Shown piece by piece: positions 12,001 to 24,700 of a stretch of DNA of 64,000 nt. The number at the start of each line of letters is the position of its first letter. The first letter of the stretch is position 1. Source of the DNA: Lineus longissimus. Lineage: Eukaryota > Nemertea > Pilidiophora > Heteronemertea > Lineidae. The notes below the pieces were generated by a model, which was not told where the DNA came from, searched no databases, and was given only the letters and a program-made list of their open reading frames with translations. Location of the stretch: positions 15,748,001-15,812,000 of the forward strand of contig NC_088316.1 in the NCBI RefSeq assembly GCF_910592395.1, in the 5' to 3' direction. The translations under genes and the position numbers were made by a program.

Positions 12001-13093
12001 CATCAACAGGCGTTGCCTACCCACTGGTTATGGTGTAAAGCATCAACAGGCGTTGCCTACCCACTGGTTATGGTGTAAAGCATCATGCATGGCTTTCCGC
12101 TGTGGAGCGCAACGTATGCTACCCAGTGTGCATGATTGTTAGCAAATGGTGATGGCTTCATTGATAAGAGAATTTATAAAATAGCATGATATTGATTTAG
12201 AATATGGACATCGAAAATTATCAATTGCGGTCGAACTCCAACGAAGACAATAACTCAAACATCTGTCGGAAACATTACTAACTCGGGTCTGATCTATAAA
12301 AACTAACAAAAGCTTTTCATAACTCGTTTATTGACTAGCACTCTGACTAAATTAATAACAATTTCGATATTCGTATATAAGGGCCTGAGTCCTTTCACTG
12401 ATGAATGTAACACATGAAATGCACCACCATATAAAAAGCTTTCATGGAACCTGTAAGGTCAAACACATCATGTAAATAAATTCATCTTATTGAGTTTGCC
12501 ATGCATGGGAACTTCCAAAAACGCACTATTTGAAGTAATGTGTTTTGGAACTACACCCCATTTCTGGCGATGCCTCTGTAGCCGGCTGAAAAACGTTAAT
12601 AAACTTTTTTAAAGTGTGTGAGTGGATCGGATCGTGAGAAATTACCGTGGATCACACCAGTAAACAAAAACATTGCTTCAGGTCATACTAATCTTACCGA
12701 ATTAGTTTCTACCCTTCATCCACATCACTGAGAACGTTATTAGTAGATAGAGAGGTTCAGGAAAGGGTCCTTAGAGGCCGACGTATATGGTCTAATGTCG
12801 ACGTTTGATAGTTTCTGTCATACACCATTTTCCTCATATTTCAGTTTGCGCAAAAATTCAAATCCAAGGTTGGGCCGGCGGGTGACAGCGATGATAAGAT
12901 GGAGAACAGTCATACTAATGGAGAGGCCTCTGGAAGCAAACAAGAGGAGAAACCACGAAAGAAACGTTTCGACTGCAAGGCAATGACTTCAATTCAAGTT
13001 GAAAATTTCTCGAAGATTTTCTTCCCCTCCGCTTTTTTAGTTTTCAATGTCGTGTTTTGGATCTTTTACGGTGTTAGTTCAAATACGCCATAG
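6053..13093 (+). CDS. Cys-loop anion channel subunit, glycine-receptor/GluCl-like (paralogue 2), 9 exons
   Basis: Exons: 6053-6108, 7369-7442, 8175-8242, 8597-8817, 9107-9189, 9318-9464, 9859-10072, 10395-10557, 12845-13093; 424 residues. It is a tandem paralogue of the gene at 1043: exons 3 to 6 are identical in length (68, 221, 83, 147). Seen: a signal peptide (about 1-19), Cys-loop C147-C161, second loop-C pair C210-C221 with ten residues between, PAR at 262-264 before M2, M3 in exon 8, and M4 at the C-terminus. The M3-M4 loop is lysine/glutamate-rich. The exon 7/8 junction is shifted one base relative to paralogue 1 (phase 2 instead of 0). The exon 6 donor (GTCCTG) is weak. Poly(A) signal AATAAA at 13306. 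It could co-assemble with paralogue 1; that is inference. Confidence 0.93.
6109..7368. other. Intron 1 of channel gene 2
   Basis: Large first intron between the signal-peptide exon and the start of the ligand-binding domain. Apart from the small inverted-repeat element at 6668-6771, I see nothing in it beyond AT-rich sequence. Confidence 0.6.
6668..6771. mobile_element. MITE-like inverted-repeat element in intron 1 of channel gene 2
   Basis: Terminal arms 6668-6691 and 6748-6771 begin GGCCC and end in GCGTTA. They match as reverse complements at about 20 of 24 positions. The ends resemble those of the element at 40895-41058, which also begins GGCC and runs into GCGTTTA, so both may belong to one non-autonomous DNA transposon class. 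Confidence 0.55.
8266..8295 (+). repeat. Partial copy of the exon 3 end inside intron 3 of channel gene 2
   Basis: The last bases of exon 3 and its donor (about 8215-8244, containing CTCCATTAATGAAAATG) recur 51 bases downstream with a few changes, as TTCCATTAATGAAAATC. The copy has lost the GTAAG donor. Confidence 0.75.
8917..8946 (+). repeat. Diverged copy of the exon 4 end inside intron 4 of channel gene 2
   Basis: The end of exon 4 (8791-8820, GAATG...TACAG...CAAA...TA) matches 8917-8946 at about 22 of 30 positions by eye. It is weaker than the exon 3 and exon 7 cases and could be chance. Confidence 0.4.
9650..9835 (-). repeat. Degenerate minisatellite in intron 6, opposite orientation to the intron 8 array
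   Basis: Words such as ATTACCAATGGGTAAGCAA followed by TTGATGATGCTTTGCAACAT match the reverse complement of the 40-bp unit of the array at 11280-12085. About 40 of 54 positions agree in the best stretch (9663-9716). Further, weaker copies run to about 9835. Confidence 0.6.
10086..10150 (+). repeat. Copy of the M2-coding end of exon 7 inside intron 7 of channel gene 2
   Basis: Bases 10086-10150 match exon 7 bases 9994-10058 at 61 of 65 positions, a tandem offset of 92. The copy keeps the reading frame of the M2 pore helix (ARVSLG, then ITILTITTM) with Leu-to-Gln and Asn-to-Asp changes. It lies 13 bases after the exon 7 donor and has no splice sites of its own. Confidence 0.9.
11230..12085 (+). 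repeat. 40-bp minisatellite array in intron 8 of channel gene 2
   Basis: About twenty near-identical tandem units of 40 bases, each containing GCATCAACAGGCGTTGCCTA followed by CCCACTGGTTATGGTGTAAA. Shorter variants lack the CTACCC part (for example near 11340, 11500 and 11740). The first copies, from about 11230, are diverged; copies between 11800 and 12085 are nearly identical, which suggests recent homogenisation. There are no unique spacers, so it is not a CRISPR array. Confidence 0.95.
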
Positions 13094-13394
13094 CTGATTT
13101 GAACATTCATTGGACAGGTCTCGTACCGTATAAGGGTTACAACGAACCCGGAATATGTCTTTGAGATGTATCCATCTTGTAACAAGGACACTTGGACATT
13201 TGTACGTATACGTATACGTCAGACTCATGCTTACATACCTCTTGTGTTGATTGGTGCCTTGTAAAAAAAACTTGTATAAAGCTTACACTATGTATTTATA
13301 TGATTAATAAAATGTCTGACTTATCATGTCTCTACTGCTTCTCTGACTTTTATTTCGGATCCCCTTCCCCATGTCCTGGACCACCTTCCTGGTC

Positions 13395-14450
13395 ATGTTG
13401 TTCTATTGTCCATGGTATGGTCGGATTGTGACACTTTCAATGTTAGCCTTGCATAGTTGACACTATGGTCGGATCGTATGAATGGTCAGATAGTGACGCT
13501 TTGTTGACAAAATGGTTGGGGTGTCCTGTTGTCTTTAGTGTTGTCAGATAGTGATACTGTCGATAAAACAAGGCTGCATGGTTGACGAAATGATCAGGTT
13601 GTCCTATTGTCCTTAATGTACTCGGGGATGGCGAGACAGCACATTCAGTGTGACGATACAGTATTATTGGCAAAGGCTGCTTGTCCTCAGTATGGTCAGA
13701 TTGTGACACATTTCAGATGCTATTAGGCTGACAATGTGGCCCTGATGTCCTCAGTATGACCAGCTCATGACACATTCACTGTAAAACTACTGTGTAGTTG
13801 ACAGAATGGTCTGTTTGTTCTTAGTCTAGTCAGATTGTGCGGGCACTTATACTGACAAAATGGTTGTGTTATCATGTTGTCCATAGTATGGTCCGATTGT
13901 GGCCGCACAATCAGCAAAGGCTTCATATCTAACAAAACAATCAGGCTCTTTTCAGTATGGTCAGAATGTAACACATTTCACAAAGGCTGTTAGGTTGACA
14001 AAATGGTCATGTTGTTCTCTTGTCTTTGTAACTCTTAACAAGGTCATTAGGTTTACAGATGTGCCATGCTGTCTTCAGTATGGTCAGATTGTGACTCATT
14101 CGATGCAGCAAGGCTGTATAGTTGACAATATGGTCTCGTCGTCCTCAGTGTGGTCAGACTGTGACTCTTCAATGCAGCAAGGCTATATAGTTGACTATAT
14201 GGTCTCGTCGTCCTCAGTGTGGTCTGACTGTGACTCTTCGATGCAGCAAGGCTGTATAGTTGACTATATGGTCTCGTCGTCCTCAGTGTGGTCTGACTGT
14301 GACTCTTCGATGCAGCAAGGCTGTATAGTTGACAATATGGTCTTGTCGTCCTCAGTGTGGTCAGACTGTGACGCATTTAATGTCAACAGGGCGATTTGTG
14401 AAATATCCTCAATTCTTTGTTGGCGAGGACAAGAATGACAGGTTGTGAGA
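13395..14450. repeat. 69-bp satellite array between channel gene 2 and ATP7
   Basis: From about 14070 to 14380 there are units of exactly 69 bases (ATGCAGCAAGG recurs at 14103, 14172, 14241 and 14310), each with TATGGTC and CTCAGTGTGGTC words. From about 13395 to 14070 older, strongly diverged copies keep the GGTCAGATTGTGACAC core. As 69 is a multiple of three, the array stays open in several frames and makes false ORFs. It starts about 90 bases after the poly(A) signal of channel gene 2. Confidence 0.9.
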
Positions 14451-15732
14451 GTGTCCTTATTCCAGTAAAACTTGTAGTACGTGACGAGAGGGCCTTCAAT
14501 GCTAACTAGTAAAAGCTGGGTTTTTTTCTGCCAATAGGTTGTACCTGCAGCATAGGAGTTTGTCCTTATCTGGATGCATAGATTGTGAAGTTGCCAAAAC
14601 AGCTGTCCCTGTAATAAAAGTAAATATCAATTTGCTCAGAAATATATTTTAGTCCATTTATTCACATGATTTCACCTATATTCTTAATAAAATAATTAAC
14701 ACTTAAACATTTCTTACAAAGCCATAATGGTGTGTCATTATGCCAAGAAATTCAACTTACAGGGCACCATTTTTGTCAAATATCATGGAAATTCTGAATA
14801 ATTTCATATGCACCTTGCTGCACCCTATTTGCCACAAAAAATGACATTTATACCTGGTGACTAGAGCTTTGAAATTTAGAACTTTAAAAATTTAATCCCA
14901 TGCACATTTTTTAGTTTCTCTTATTATCACAACCCTCAGATTTTCTAACCAAATTGGGCACCAGGTTATTTTCTCATTGAATACATTCATTGCAATAACA
15001 GCCTTGCTAATAAAGGGTTATAGATTAACACAGAACCTGAACACTGATACCGAATGTGTAATACTACCGAGTGGTAAAGGAGAAGATGAAGTTGTGTTCA
15101 AAAGATACAAAATTAATACAAGACGCTTCTTTGAAGCTATAATACATGTACATGTAAGAAAGGTCGAACATTTTCAATGAAGGTGAGAAAGTAATGAGAT
15201 AAGAAAAACTTAAATCCTCACACAGGTAGCTCAGAAATGATAGTGCCTAGTGGCATATGCATATGGTAAAGTTGATAGAAATACTGGTAGATTAAAGTCG
15301 GTGCGTCTAATAGTAGATTCATACTGCTCAACACAGAAATACTAGAAAAATTGAATATACATTGAATTATTAATTCAATCTAATACATATCATCAATAAC
15401 TGTCTGAAACCACTCTTCATGATTGAGGAAAAAGAAAAAACACATTGGCACCAAAACTGTCTGAATATAGTAAAATTTTGTAATAAATTATGACAATGCC
15501 ATTTTTTCATGATTTGCGAAGTGGAACCTTGGCTGTTTAACCGATAGCATCGGACATCAAATTGTTTTGGAACGTCATTTGTTTCACACAATTATCACTT
15601 CGAACCTTAGGCCCTATTTTACCCCTTTTCCTCATTACATGATACTGTGAATCCAATCTCTTCCAATGTTATTCACAATCAGAATGATAAATCGAATACA
15701 AACACACAAAAAAAAATTCGTCCGGCACAGTA
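14451..15732 (-). other. Probable 3' UTR of ATP7
   Basis: On the - strand the ATP7 stop at 15733 is followed by AT-rich sequence without a gene. The AATAAA (TTTATT at 14657-14662 on the + strand) is a good candidate for its poly(A) signal, giving a 3' UTR of roughly 1.1 kb. The remaining 200 bases toward the satellite show nothing recognisable. Confidence 0.5.
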
Positions 15733-18700
15733 TTACAAAAATGTAGATTCAAACTGAACATTATCATCCTCAGATTCCGATCCCGCCAATAGACTTGTCT
15801 TTATCGATTCGTAAATGATCTTTTTCCCACTTCCTGCACTGCCGCCACTCAACTTGGAGATGAAGCTTCCGATGCTGGCCTTGATACTGCCACGCATACT
15901 GCCCTTGACTTCCTGGTGAACCTCTCTCACACCACGGTACACATCAATCTGTAGCGGGTGCGTTTGTTCCTCGACATAGTTTTTATGATATTGGTGGGTC
16001 AGGAGACTCTCCCGCGATGGCTTTTTATACCTGAAACAAGACAGTAATTCGCATTTCAGAATGCAGTATGAGAAGACATTGGGGGCTCCGCCAAACGCCA
16101 ATCATCCATAGATGACAACTACTTGGCATGTTCATGTTTATCAAATTAAAAACATCAATACACTTTCTTAAATTTTAAATGCAGCAATGATGTAATCCAA
16201 AAACGTCAAATCACAAACAAGTCAAAACAAAATCTGTAGGCAAACTTTGATATGATAAGTTTGGACCAAATTCTGCAATAGAATTAAGACACCAGTGTGC
16301 TGCATCAGTGCAATTCATGAATACTCACAATTTTAACAGTAAAGAGGACATTACAACAGAAACCGATGATGCGGCCATTGCAGCCGAGGCCATCCATGGT
16401 TGCAGCTCTAAACCGAGCGGCATGAAGATGCCAGCGGCTATCGGGATTCCTATCAGGTTGTAGATGGTCGCTGCAACGAAGTTGATCCTGATCCGCCTCA
16501 CTGTCATCTTGGAGAGCAACATGGCTGCTACAACATCAACAAGGTCATTCTGGAAGTGAAATTGATTTTCCTTAGAGTTAAAGCAATGGTTTGTCTTGAT
16601 GACATTGATTGATTGATTGCCTGAATGTGAGGAGATGAAGCGTATTTCTCTCGACCCATAAGATCATCGACCACAAAACATACTGAACCATTGGTATCAA
16701 AGCAAGACACTCACCCTGATAAGGACGACGTCAGCCGCCTCCACGGCCACATCAGTGCCCGTCCCAATAGCTATGCCCACATTAGCCTGGGCTAGGGCCG
16801 GTGAATCATTGACACCATCCCCAACCATGGTAACGCATTGCCCGTTCTCTTGTAACTGTTTGACCTTGGCCACTTTATGAGATGGGAGAACTTCGGCGAA
16901 GACCTTCGTGATTCCAACCTAGAAATGACACATAGGAAATTAGAAAAAACAATTGGAAGTTGAATACGGTTCATTGATTTGGATAACATTACACTGTATG
17001 AGACTCCTCTAAGGGCACAGCGAACGCTGAGAAAAAACAATCTGACTACTGTAGAATGACATGGATTATGCCTGGCTGAATGGACATGCGCATTCAATTC
17101 ATTTGTGCCTCAATAGGACTATCATTACTAACCTGTCTTGCAATTGCTTTGGCCGTTTTTCTGTTGTCACCAGTGAGTAGAGCCACTTCTAAGCCCATCT
17201 GCTTCAGAGTGTAGATTGCAAGATGGGCCTCCGGCTTCACTGTATCAGCAACAGATAGCATAGCAACCACCACTCCTATAGGAAGGAACACAAGGTCAAT
17301 CAATAATTCCCTTTTCTTTCTTTTGCGTTCTCTTATTTTGACAGTCAATCCTGTATACTGGATTGGATATACTCAGCTGTCTTTTGCATTTGCACTTTCA
17401 ACTTGGTTGTTCTCATAGGTCAATAATATGTGGTCACTATGACAATTTGACTTGGCAAAAACTGACCAATGTCATCACTTCACATCATACACACATAGAT
17501 TTGGGTATAAAGCGTGAAGTCAGATGATACCCTCGACTGCTGGAATTGATATCAGACTATAAACCCAAAGTGTTTTCTTCCCAGAACATACCATTGATTG
17601 AACAGAGTATAGCAGTTTCTCCCTGTTCTTCTTGTAATGTCATGGTTTCGTTGGCCTCCTCAGTCACTTGAAGACCATTTCTTGTCATCCATTCACGATT
17701 CCCGATCAGAACGTTATACTGGACAGGGGCGGTGGTGCCAGCAACGATAGGTGGAGCTGCAGGGAAAATTTTGATGATTCAGCAAAAAGAAAACTTATAG
17801 CTGACTTTCATGAGTTGTTCCCAAGGGCATCTCAAACTTTGACCCTTTATTTAATCATTTTGTGTCAAATTTCATGGGTATTTAAAGTAAGTTCTGATGT
17901 AGAAGCCTAATATGATATGGAGGCAAAGTCACCTTCAGGCACAGCATGTTTTGCAAGAAAGAAAGACCCATCTTATTAGACACACATGAAAACAACTTTC
18001 ATCACCCAGCATTTTCGGACAAACTACATCTCATAACGTGTTTTCTGCATATCACAGGACACAAGCCATAAAAATAGTCATCAACTCACAAGAGAGAGGG
18101 AGAAGTCGTTCGACCGCTTTGCCATGATCGACCACCACCCCATCGATGGCCACATCATATCCCACGAAGGCACCATTGATGCCAACATTATTGTCTGTCT
18201 CCCGTGGTGAGTTGTCAAAAACAGTTTCAACATTGGTCACTTGGCACTTCAGACCACAGCCAGGAACAGCCTGGAAATCCACCGTCTTTCCAAGGGTGGT
18301 TATCCTCAAAGCCTTAACAAAAATAAAGAAATGTTGTAACATTTTTTAAGCAATTTTAAACAGATAACACGGAGAACGGAAGAATACAGAACACTTGCAT
18401 TCTCATTCAAGGCTTGACCACACTGAAATATCACATTTTTTTGGGACCTTTTAACCTGCGGCCACCCATACTGCATATTGGATTTATGTCCATTTTGGCT
18501 AGACTGCGTAGAATCAAACATAAACATACACTTTATTCTTCAGCACGTTGAATTTTCACAACATGTGTTTTTATTTTCACAAAGAGTGGTTGTAAGATTT
18601 CATAACCTAAACCGGTATGCAAATACATGTACTTACATTTTTGACATATGTGACAATGGCATTAGCAATGGGGTGTTCAGAACTGGCTTCAGCGGTTCCA

Positions 18701-21700
18701 ATGATCGCAAGCACTTGGTGCATCGTGAGGAATTTGGGTGAACAGAACACAGACAGTTTGGACATCTTTGGCACTCCATGGGTAACGGTACCAGTTTTGT
18801 CAAACACAATGCTTTTCACCTGTAGTAGGAAAGAGAGAACAAAAATGTTTCATCAAGTGAAAGCAACTTCTTGTCAGTTTCATTTCAAAGTACATCAATG
18901 TTTTGAATATGAAAGTACGCTTCTCTGTTTTGGATGTAGACAAATTGTTCATGTGGCCACATCATTATAACTATACTATGGCAGTAATATGGACGACAGC
19001 TCTTGTCTCAGTATCTAGCAATGATATTTCAAACTTAGACAGTTCAATCTATTTTTGGAAGGCCAGTCTCTCCATCCACATGATATGCAACCAAGCAAGC
19101 TCACAGTAAAACTTGCTCGGAATGTACCAGTGAAAATCTTACTTTGTGTGCATTCTCCAAGGGTTCACCACCCTTTATGAGTATACCATTCGTAGCCCCT
19201 ACTCCAGTTCCCACCATGACAGCCGTGGGGGTGGCGAGACCGAGAGAACAGGGACAGGCGATCGACAGGACGGTGATAGCAAACTTGAACGCATGCTCAA
19301 AGATGATCTCATGGCGATTCCTTCCTTCACCTTCCTGAAATTGTGGATGTTAAGATAGTTTGCAATCCATTTTTAGAGTTTTGAGAGCATGAAGAGATTT
19401 CAGGCAACTAGTGCAGCACAGCCATTAGTGATCGAACTGTTGATCATGGCAGTGTCCCTTGCAATAGTCCAGAATTTATAAGTTAACTTAAGTTCAATCA
19501 GGTCAAGAAGAAGGCTGCAGATCTGTACCTACCATATAGTTGTGATCAATGGCATAAATACTAATGTAGCCGATGATGACCCAGATCACGCATGTCAGGG
19601 CTGACAACCCACAAACGATAGGAACGAAATAGCCAGCTATTTTGTCAGCGAGTTGTTGAATTGGAGCCTGGGGAAAAATAAAGAGAAAGGTTATTATTTT
19701 GGGACAAAAATGTCTGCAGAAGCTACGAAATTACCAAAATTTACATGCCTATCAACAATTAATTGGTCAAGCGATAGTTGATCACCATTTTGACAGTGAG
19801 AGTTTCTTTACAAAAAGAACAAGATTTTAGTTAGAAGTACTCTATCATTTCAATATGTTTGAGCTCCATCTTCATTCACAACTACTCACCTTTGATGTCT
19901 GCGCTTCCTCAACAAGCTTGACAATCTGGGATAGGGCACTTTCAGCTCCAACATGAGTGGCTTCGAGGATCAACATGCCGCGTTGGTTCAGGGAGCCGCC
20001 GATCACAGATGATCCTAGAATGAGAAATAAATTGTCAAGGACTGAGACAATAGAAGGTCCTCTAAGAAAACTAAACAACCTTCTCTTATTCGTGAGGAAA
20101 ATTAGAAGCAGCATCAGAAACACAAAGTTACATCCACCTTAGCCATCATGGCAACACTAAATGTGCATATCTTAGTTATGCTACTGAAAGACAGATGTCA
20201 CGTTCACTCTCAAACCTCACTTCAGAACTCACCAATCTGTTTTGGCACGGGCATGGACTCGCCGGTAATCAGCGATTCATCACAGGTAGACGACCCATCA
20301 ATGACTTTGGCATCGACCGGTATCTTCTCCCCTGGAACGACCTTGAGGGAGTCACCTCTCTGGACGAGGTCAATGCTAATATTCTTTTCACTTTCTACGT
20401 TCCCCGCCTTGTCGAATGTGACTAATCGAGCCTCCGTTGCTTTCAGATTCATTAACTTTGTCAACGCCTCTGACGTTTTCCCCTAAAAAACCAGAAAAAT
20501 TGATTGCAAGTGTAATCTTCCTGACGATCTTTTTAATTGTTAACAAAGCATTTGAATTTAGTCTGATTATCTTTGAAGCACCACGCTGGCGATTCTGTTG
20601 CGAATTGTCAGACAAAAACTACAGACATTTCCATCCACTAGAAAGCTACTGATGATGTTATCTATTGGTTCTATAAGCTGACCCTAATAGCTCTAACCAT
20701 CATGTGATATCACTGTTTGTAGGGCCATGAAAAGGCACACAACTCACAGCCCCATTTACAGGTATTCATCAAAGGTCTGCTACCTAACATGTACAGACAT
20801 GACTGATACAATCTTTTGAAACAAGTACATTTCATACCTTGGCCACATGTTCCAGCCATCGTCCAAGGGAGATGAACACCATCAACATAGGGGTCGTCTC
20901 AAAGAACGTCTTCGGACTGACATCCATTTTCAGCGCAATGGCGATTATAACGATTAATACTGAATACGAATATGCTAATGTTGTCGCCATGACAATCAAT
21001 ACGTCCATGTTTGTGGCACCATGACGCATTGCTTTGTAAGCTTGGATATAGAAATAGCGGCCCCCGATGAACTGAAATTGGAGAAGTGATAGACTGTGAA
21101 TACTGATAAATGTGTTGTCAGTGTACTTTTAAAGACCATGACACTGAATAAGCCACTGTATAATATAAACATGATAGACTGTTTGTTGGAATCCATCCCT
21201 CCGCCAGCTACATACAATTTCTCTTCGATGAAAAAATATCATCAGCAGTTATTTCAGTTTAGGTCCTCTCCCAACCCTCTGATCAACATACTGATGGCTC
21301 AAAATGGCAGACGTGGCAATAAGAGAATCGAAGAACAGCAGCGACACACATCTTATCTCACCTGAACCGGAGTGGCCAGTAAAAACATAAGTAGATTTTC
21401 CAAGGACAGGCCCAGACAGATCATTGGGGGATGATACATCTCGGATGTGGAGTTTGACGAATGATTTGCCGCGGCAGAAATGGCCTTCATGGCGGCCATC
21501 TTGGTGAACATGAAGTACATCATGATGAACATGACTGGCACACCAAACACCAGTGAGAATAGGAATGAGCGCTTCCATCTGGAAAGAATTTTCAAAGACA
21601 ATTTTGAAACGACAATCTGACACACATTTGACAAGACTATATATCTTATACAGTTAGTGTGTCACTTTATATGAGCCAGCATCGTAACTTATATACTCTT

Positions 21701-24700
21701 GAATGCTGGCACAAGTTTTAAAAGTGCACAGTTTCTTCTGGCAATATTTTGATAACGTGCCAGTATCAGTGGACCCACTTACTGTCTGATCTGCCGCTTG
21801 TACTCTGAATTCCCACAATCCTTGACATCATCTGCCAGAAGAGATGCCTCAAATCCCATTCCCTAAAGGAGAAAAATAACATAAGACAGTCAGATTGTAG
21901 TTTCTGATGAGAATCTACAAGTCATTGCTCCATGCAGTACATCATCTCAACATTTTCTGGGGATGTAAACGAGCAGCTAGTTATATAGCGCACATTCAAC
22001 CTTCAACCTTCAAACTCAAACACATCAGGAAGCGAGTCGAACCCACAACCTCTTGGTCAGAAGCACAGCCCTCTAACAATTAAGCCACCAGCTCCCTGTA
22101 AATGTGTGACAGGTGCCAACACTTCATACATCAAACCTGTCCACAGCATCTGGTCCTACTCATCTACAGAATGGCCATTGGCCCTAATGTTTGTACTGGA
22201 ATATACAGAACCACCTGTGTAGCCCATATTTATTGTACTGCATCCAAAATAAAACAAAATTTACTTACATTAATCAAAGCTATAACATCCCTTGGCCCAG
22301 TTAACTCTGTCTCATAAGTGACTCGCCCTTTCTGAGTGGCTAGGGCTACCGAGGCGGACAGTATACCTCGCTTCTTCATCAGTGAGGACTCAATCAGGTG
22401 GACGCATGAGGAACATGTCATACCAGTAATCTAGAAGTAGAAGCAAATCGAACTAAAAATTAAATGAACTCTTAGATTGTGTGAGGCACTGAAAATGTAA
22501 CACAAAAGTATACAGAATTTACAACACCTGTTATCACTGACATGACAGTCTTTGGAAATCTCTTCCCAAGCACTATTGAATGATACCATTAGTTTTATGG
22601 TTGACTTTCTTTAGGGGCAAATAAGACTAAAGTCATTCAAACAGTCAAACATATCAAATTAGCCCTATTTCTGAAGCCAGTGAAGGGCCAGGAAATGAAG
22701 GAAGTTCGTAATTTCAGACAGTCACTTACCGACAATTCCACAGTTCCTTGGCCCGCAGTCTCACTCTCCAAGACTGTAGCATCAAATCCAAGCTCCATTA
22801 TCTGATAGGCGACTTGAGAGGGCATGATATATGCTGGGTCATACTTCACTTCAGCCTTCTGGGCCATCAATGCAACCAGCACAGACTTCACCCCTGAAAT
22901 GGCATTGAAAAATATTTGTTGTTTAGACAATTATGATCTTGAGATATCAAAATTGACAAGCATGAATCAACCAGAGAACAGCAGCTGGTGCAGTAATTAG
23001 GCTTAATATCCATTTGAACTTTTGAATAAGAGCATAGACTCTGATTTAACATAGATTTTACAGCCAGAACAGTATTGAAACAGGCCTACTTATTGTCTTG
23101 ACAATTTACTGATCAAGAGATATAACCATTGACAAGTATATCGAGAATCTTTGACAGCAGCTGGTGGATTAATAAGGTCGAGTGATAGGCTATTAATTAG
23201 GAGCTCCAACCTTCATTAGAATTATCAAAACGCCCATCTCTTTAAACGATGGGTTGAGAGCAGAGCATTAACCCTCTTGCTTATGATGCGGCTGAATCTG
23301 GCCAAGCGGCGTCTCGTTAAGCCCACCATAACTGGCCACGCACTCTTTGAAATTTAGCGCCATGTTGACTCTGCTATTAACACTCATCATCTCACGGGAA
23401 TTGGCACTTGTAACAATTGTAATTTTTGGAGGACCTCACCTTCTACTTTCATGAGATGTCTCTCAATGTTGGCCACGCATGATGCACACGTCATCCCGGT
23501 CACTTTCAGGTGAACCTTCTCCAATTCGTCATCGCTCGACGCCACCTGGATGCGATAATCTCGTCTGGCATCTTCATCTTCCTCCGGCGAGGATTTCCTT
23601 GAAATTGTATGAGAAGGGAGCTCAAGTCCAAGGCTTATCTCAACAAGGGGGTCAGATGTACTGGGTTTTGGCGTCCTTGAATGTGAGTTGTCGACCAACT
23701 TCCCGATGGACTGCTCCAGGAGATCAACAGAATCTGAGAGAAATTACAAAAGAGGATAGGAGTGAGGTTTAAGGTTTATTGTTTACTGGGACCATCGGTT
23801 ATCTCCTCAGTTGTAGTCTTTTTGTGACAGTCATCTACACTGCGATTGCTGGATCATCTAGTAAAATGCCTTCACCAAGGTCACAAATAACTGGTTCGGT
23901 TAGAACAGAAATCTCTCATCCCTGCATTCCATTCAGGATGAATAAATATTTATAGAAAGGCAATAGTTTTCACATAATTTTTGACAACCTTGTCATATCT
24001 GTTTAAAGAGTTGGGATGACATGGTTTTATTCAGTTAACCACAGTGTGAAATCAGTTCAACAAGGCAGGTGGCAGCTTATCAAACTTGGCTTGTTTGAAC
24101 ACCCACAATGAAACAATCAATATTTTTATTGATTCTGCTGTAGGCTTGTTGGCCTATACCTGGGGTACTGCGTCTCTGTCTTTCTACCGACCTCTCCTAT
24201 AAAGATGGCATAAATAGAAGAGAAGTCTAATTGAATGTACTTACTGTCAGGTAAAGCTGCATCAAATCCCATGTCATCCACAGCATCTGCTAACTCCTGC
24301 GGTTTCACCAAGTTCGGGTCGTACTGGAAGTAGCCTCGTCCCTCTGCTAGCACAACTTTCACGCTCTGTACACCTCTAAAATCCGCCATTTTCCCCTCGA
24401 TACTTTTCACACACGAGTTGCATGTCATACCTGATATGCTTATCACAGTCTCTTGTACACCGGGTCCCTTAGGTTCAGACCCTGGGTTGATTACCTTAGA
24501 TTCAAATCCCATATCATCGATTTTATCCGCAATCACTTCGGCTGATATTACTTTCGGGTCATAGTCCACAACACCCTGTGCCTTATCAAGCGACACTGAT
24601 ATTTTTTTCACACCTTCCACCCCAGAAATCATCCCCTCGATATTTTTCACACAAGAGTTACATGTCATGCCAACAATGCTGACAGTGCAAGTACAAACAC

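Noticed and set aside
11230-12085. CRISPR-like appearance of regularly spaced repeats
   Set aside because: The units are contiguous and identical throughout, with no unique spacers, and lie in a eukaryotic intron. It is a minisatellite.
13899-14438. 179-codon open frame on the + strand, and a 107-codon one on the - strand
   Set aside because: Both come from the 69-bp satellite, whose period is a multiple of three. The peptides are simple repeats with no domain.
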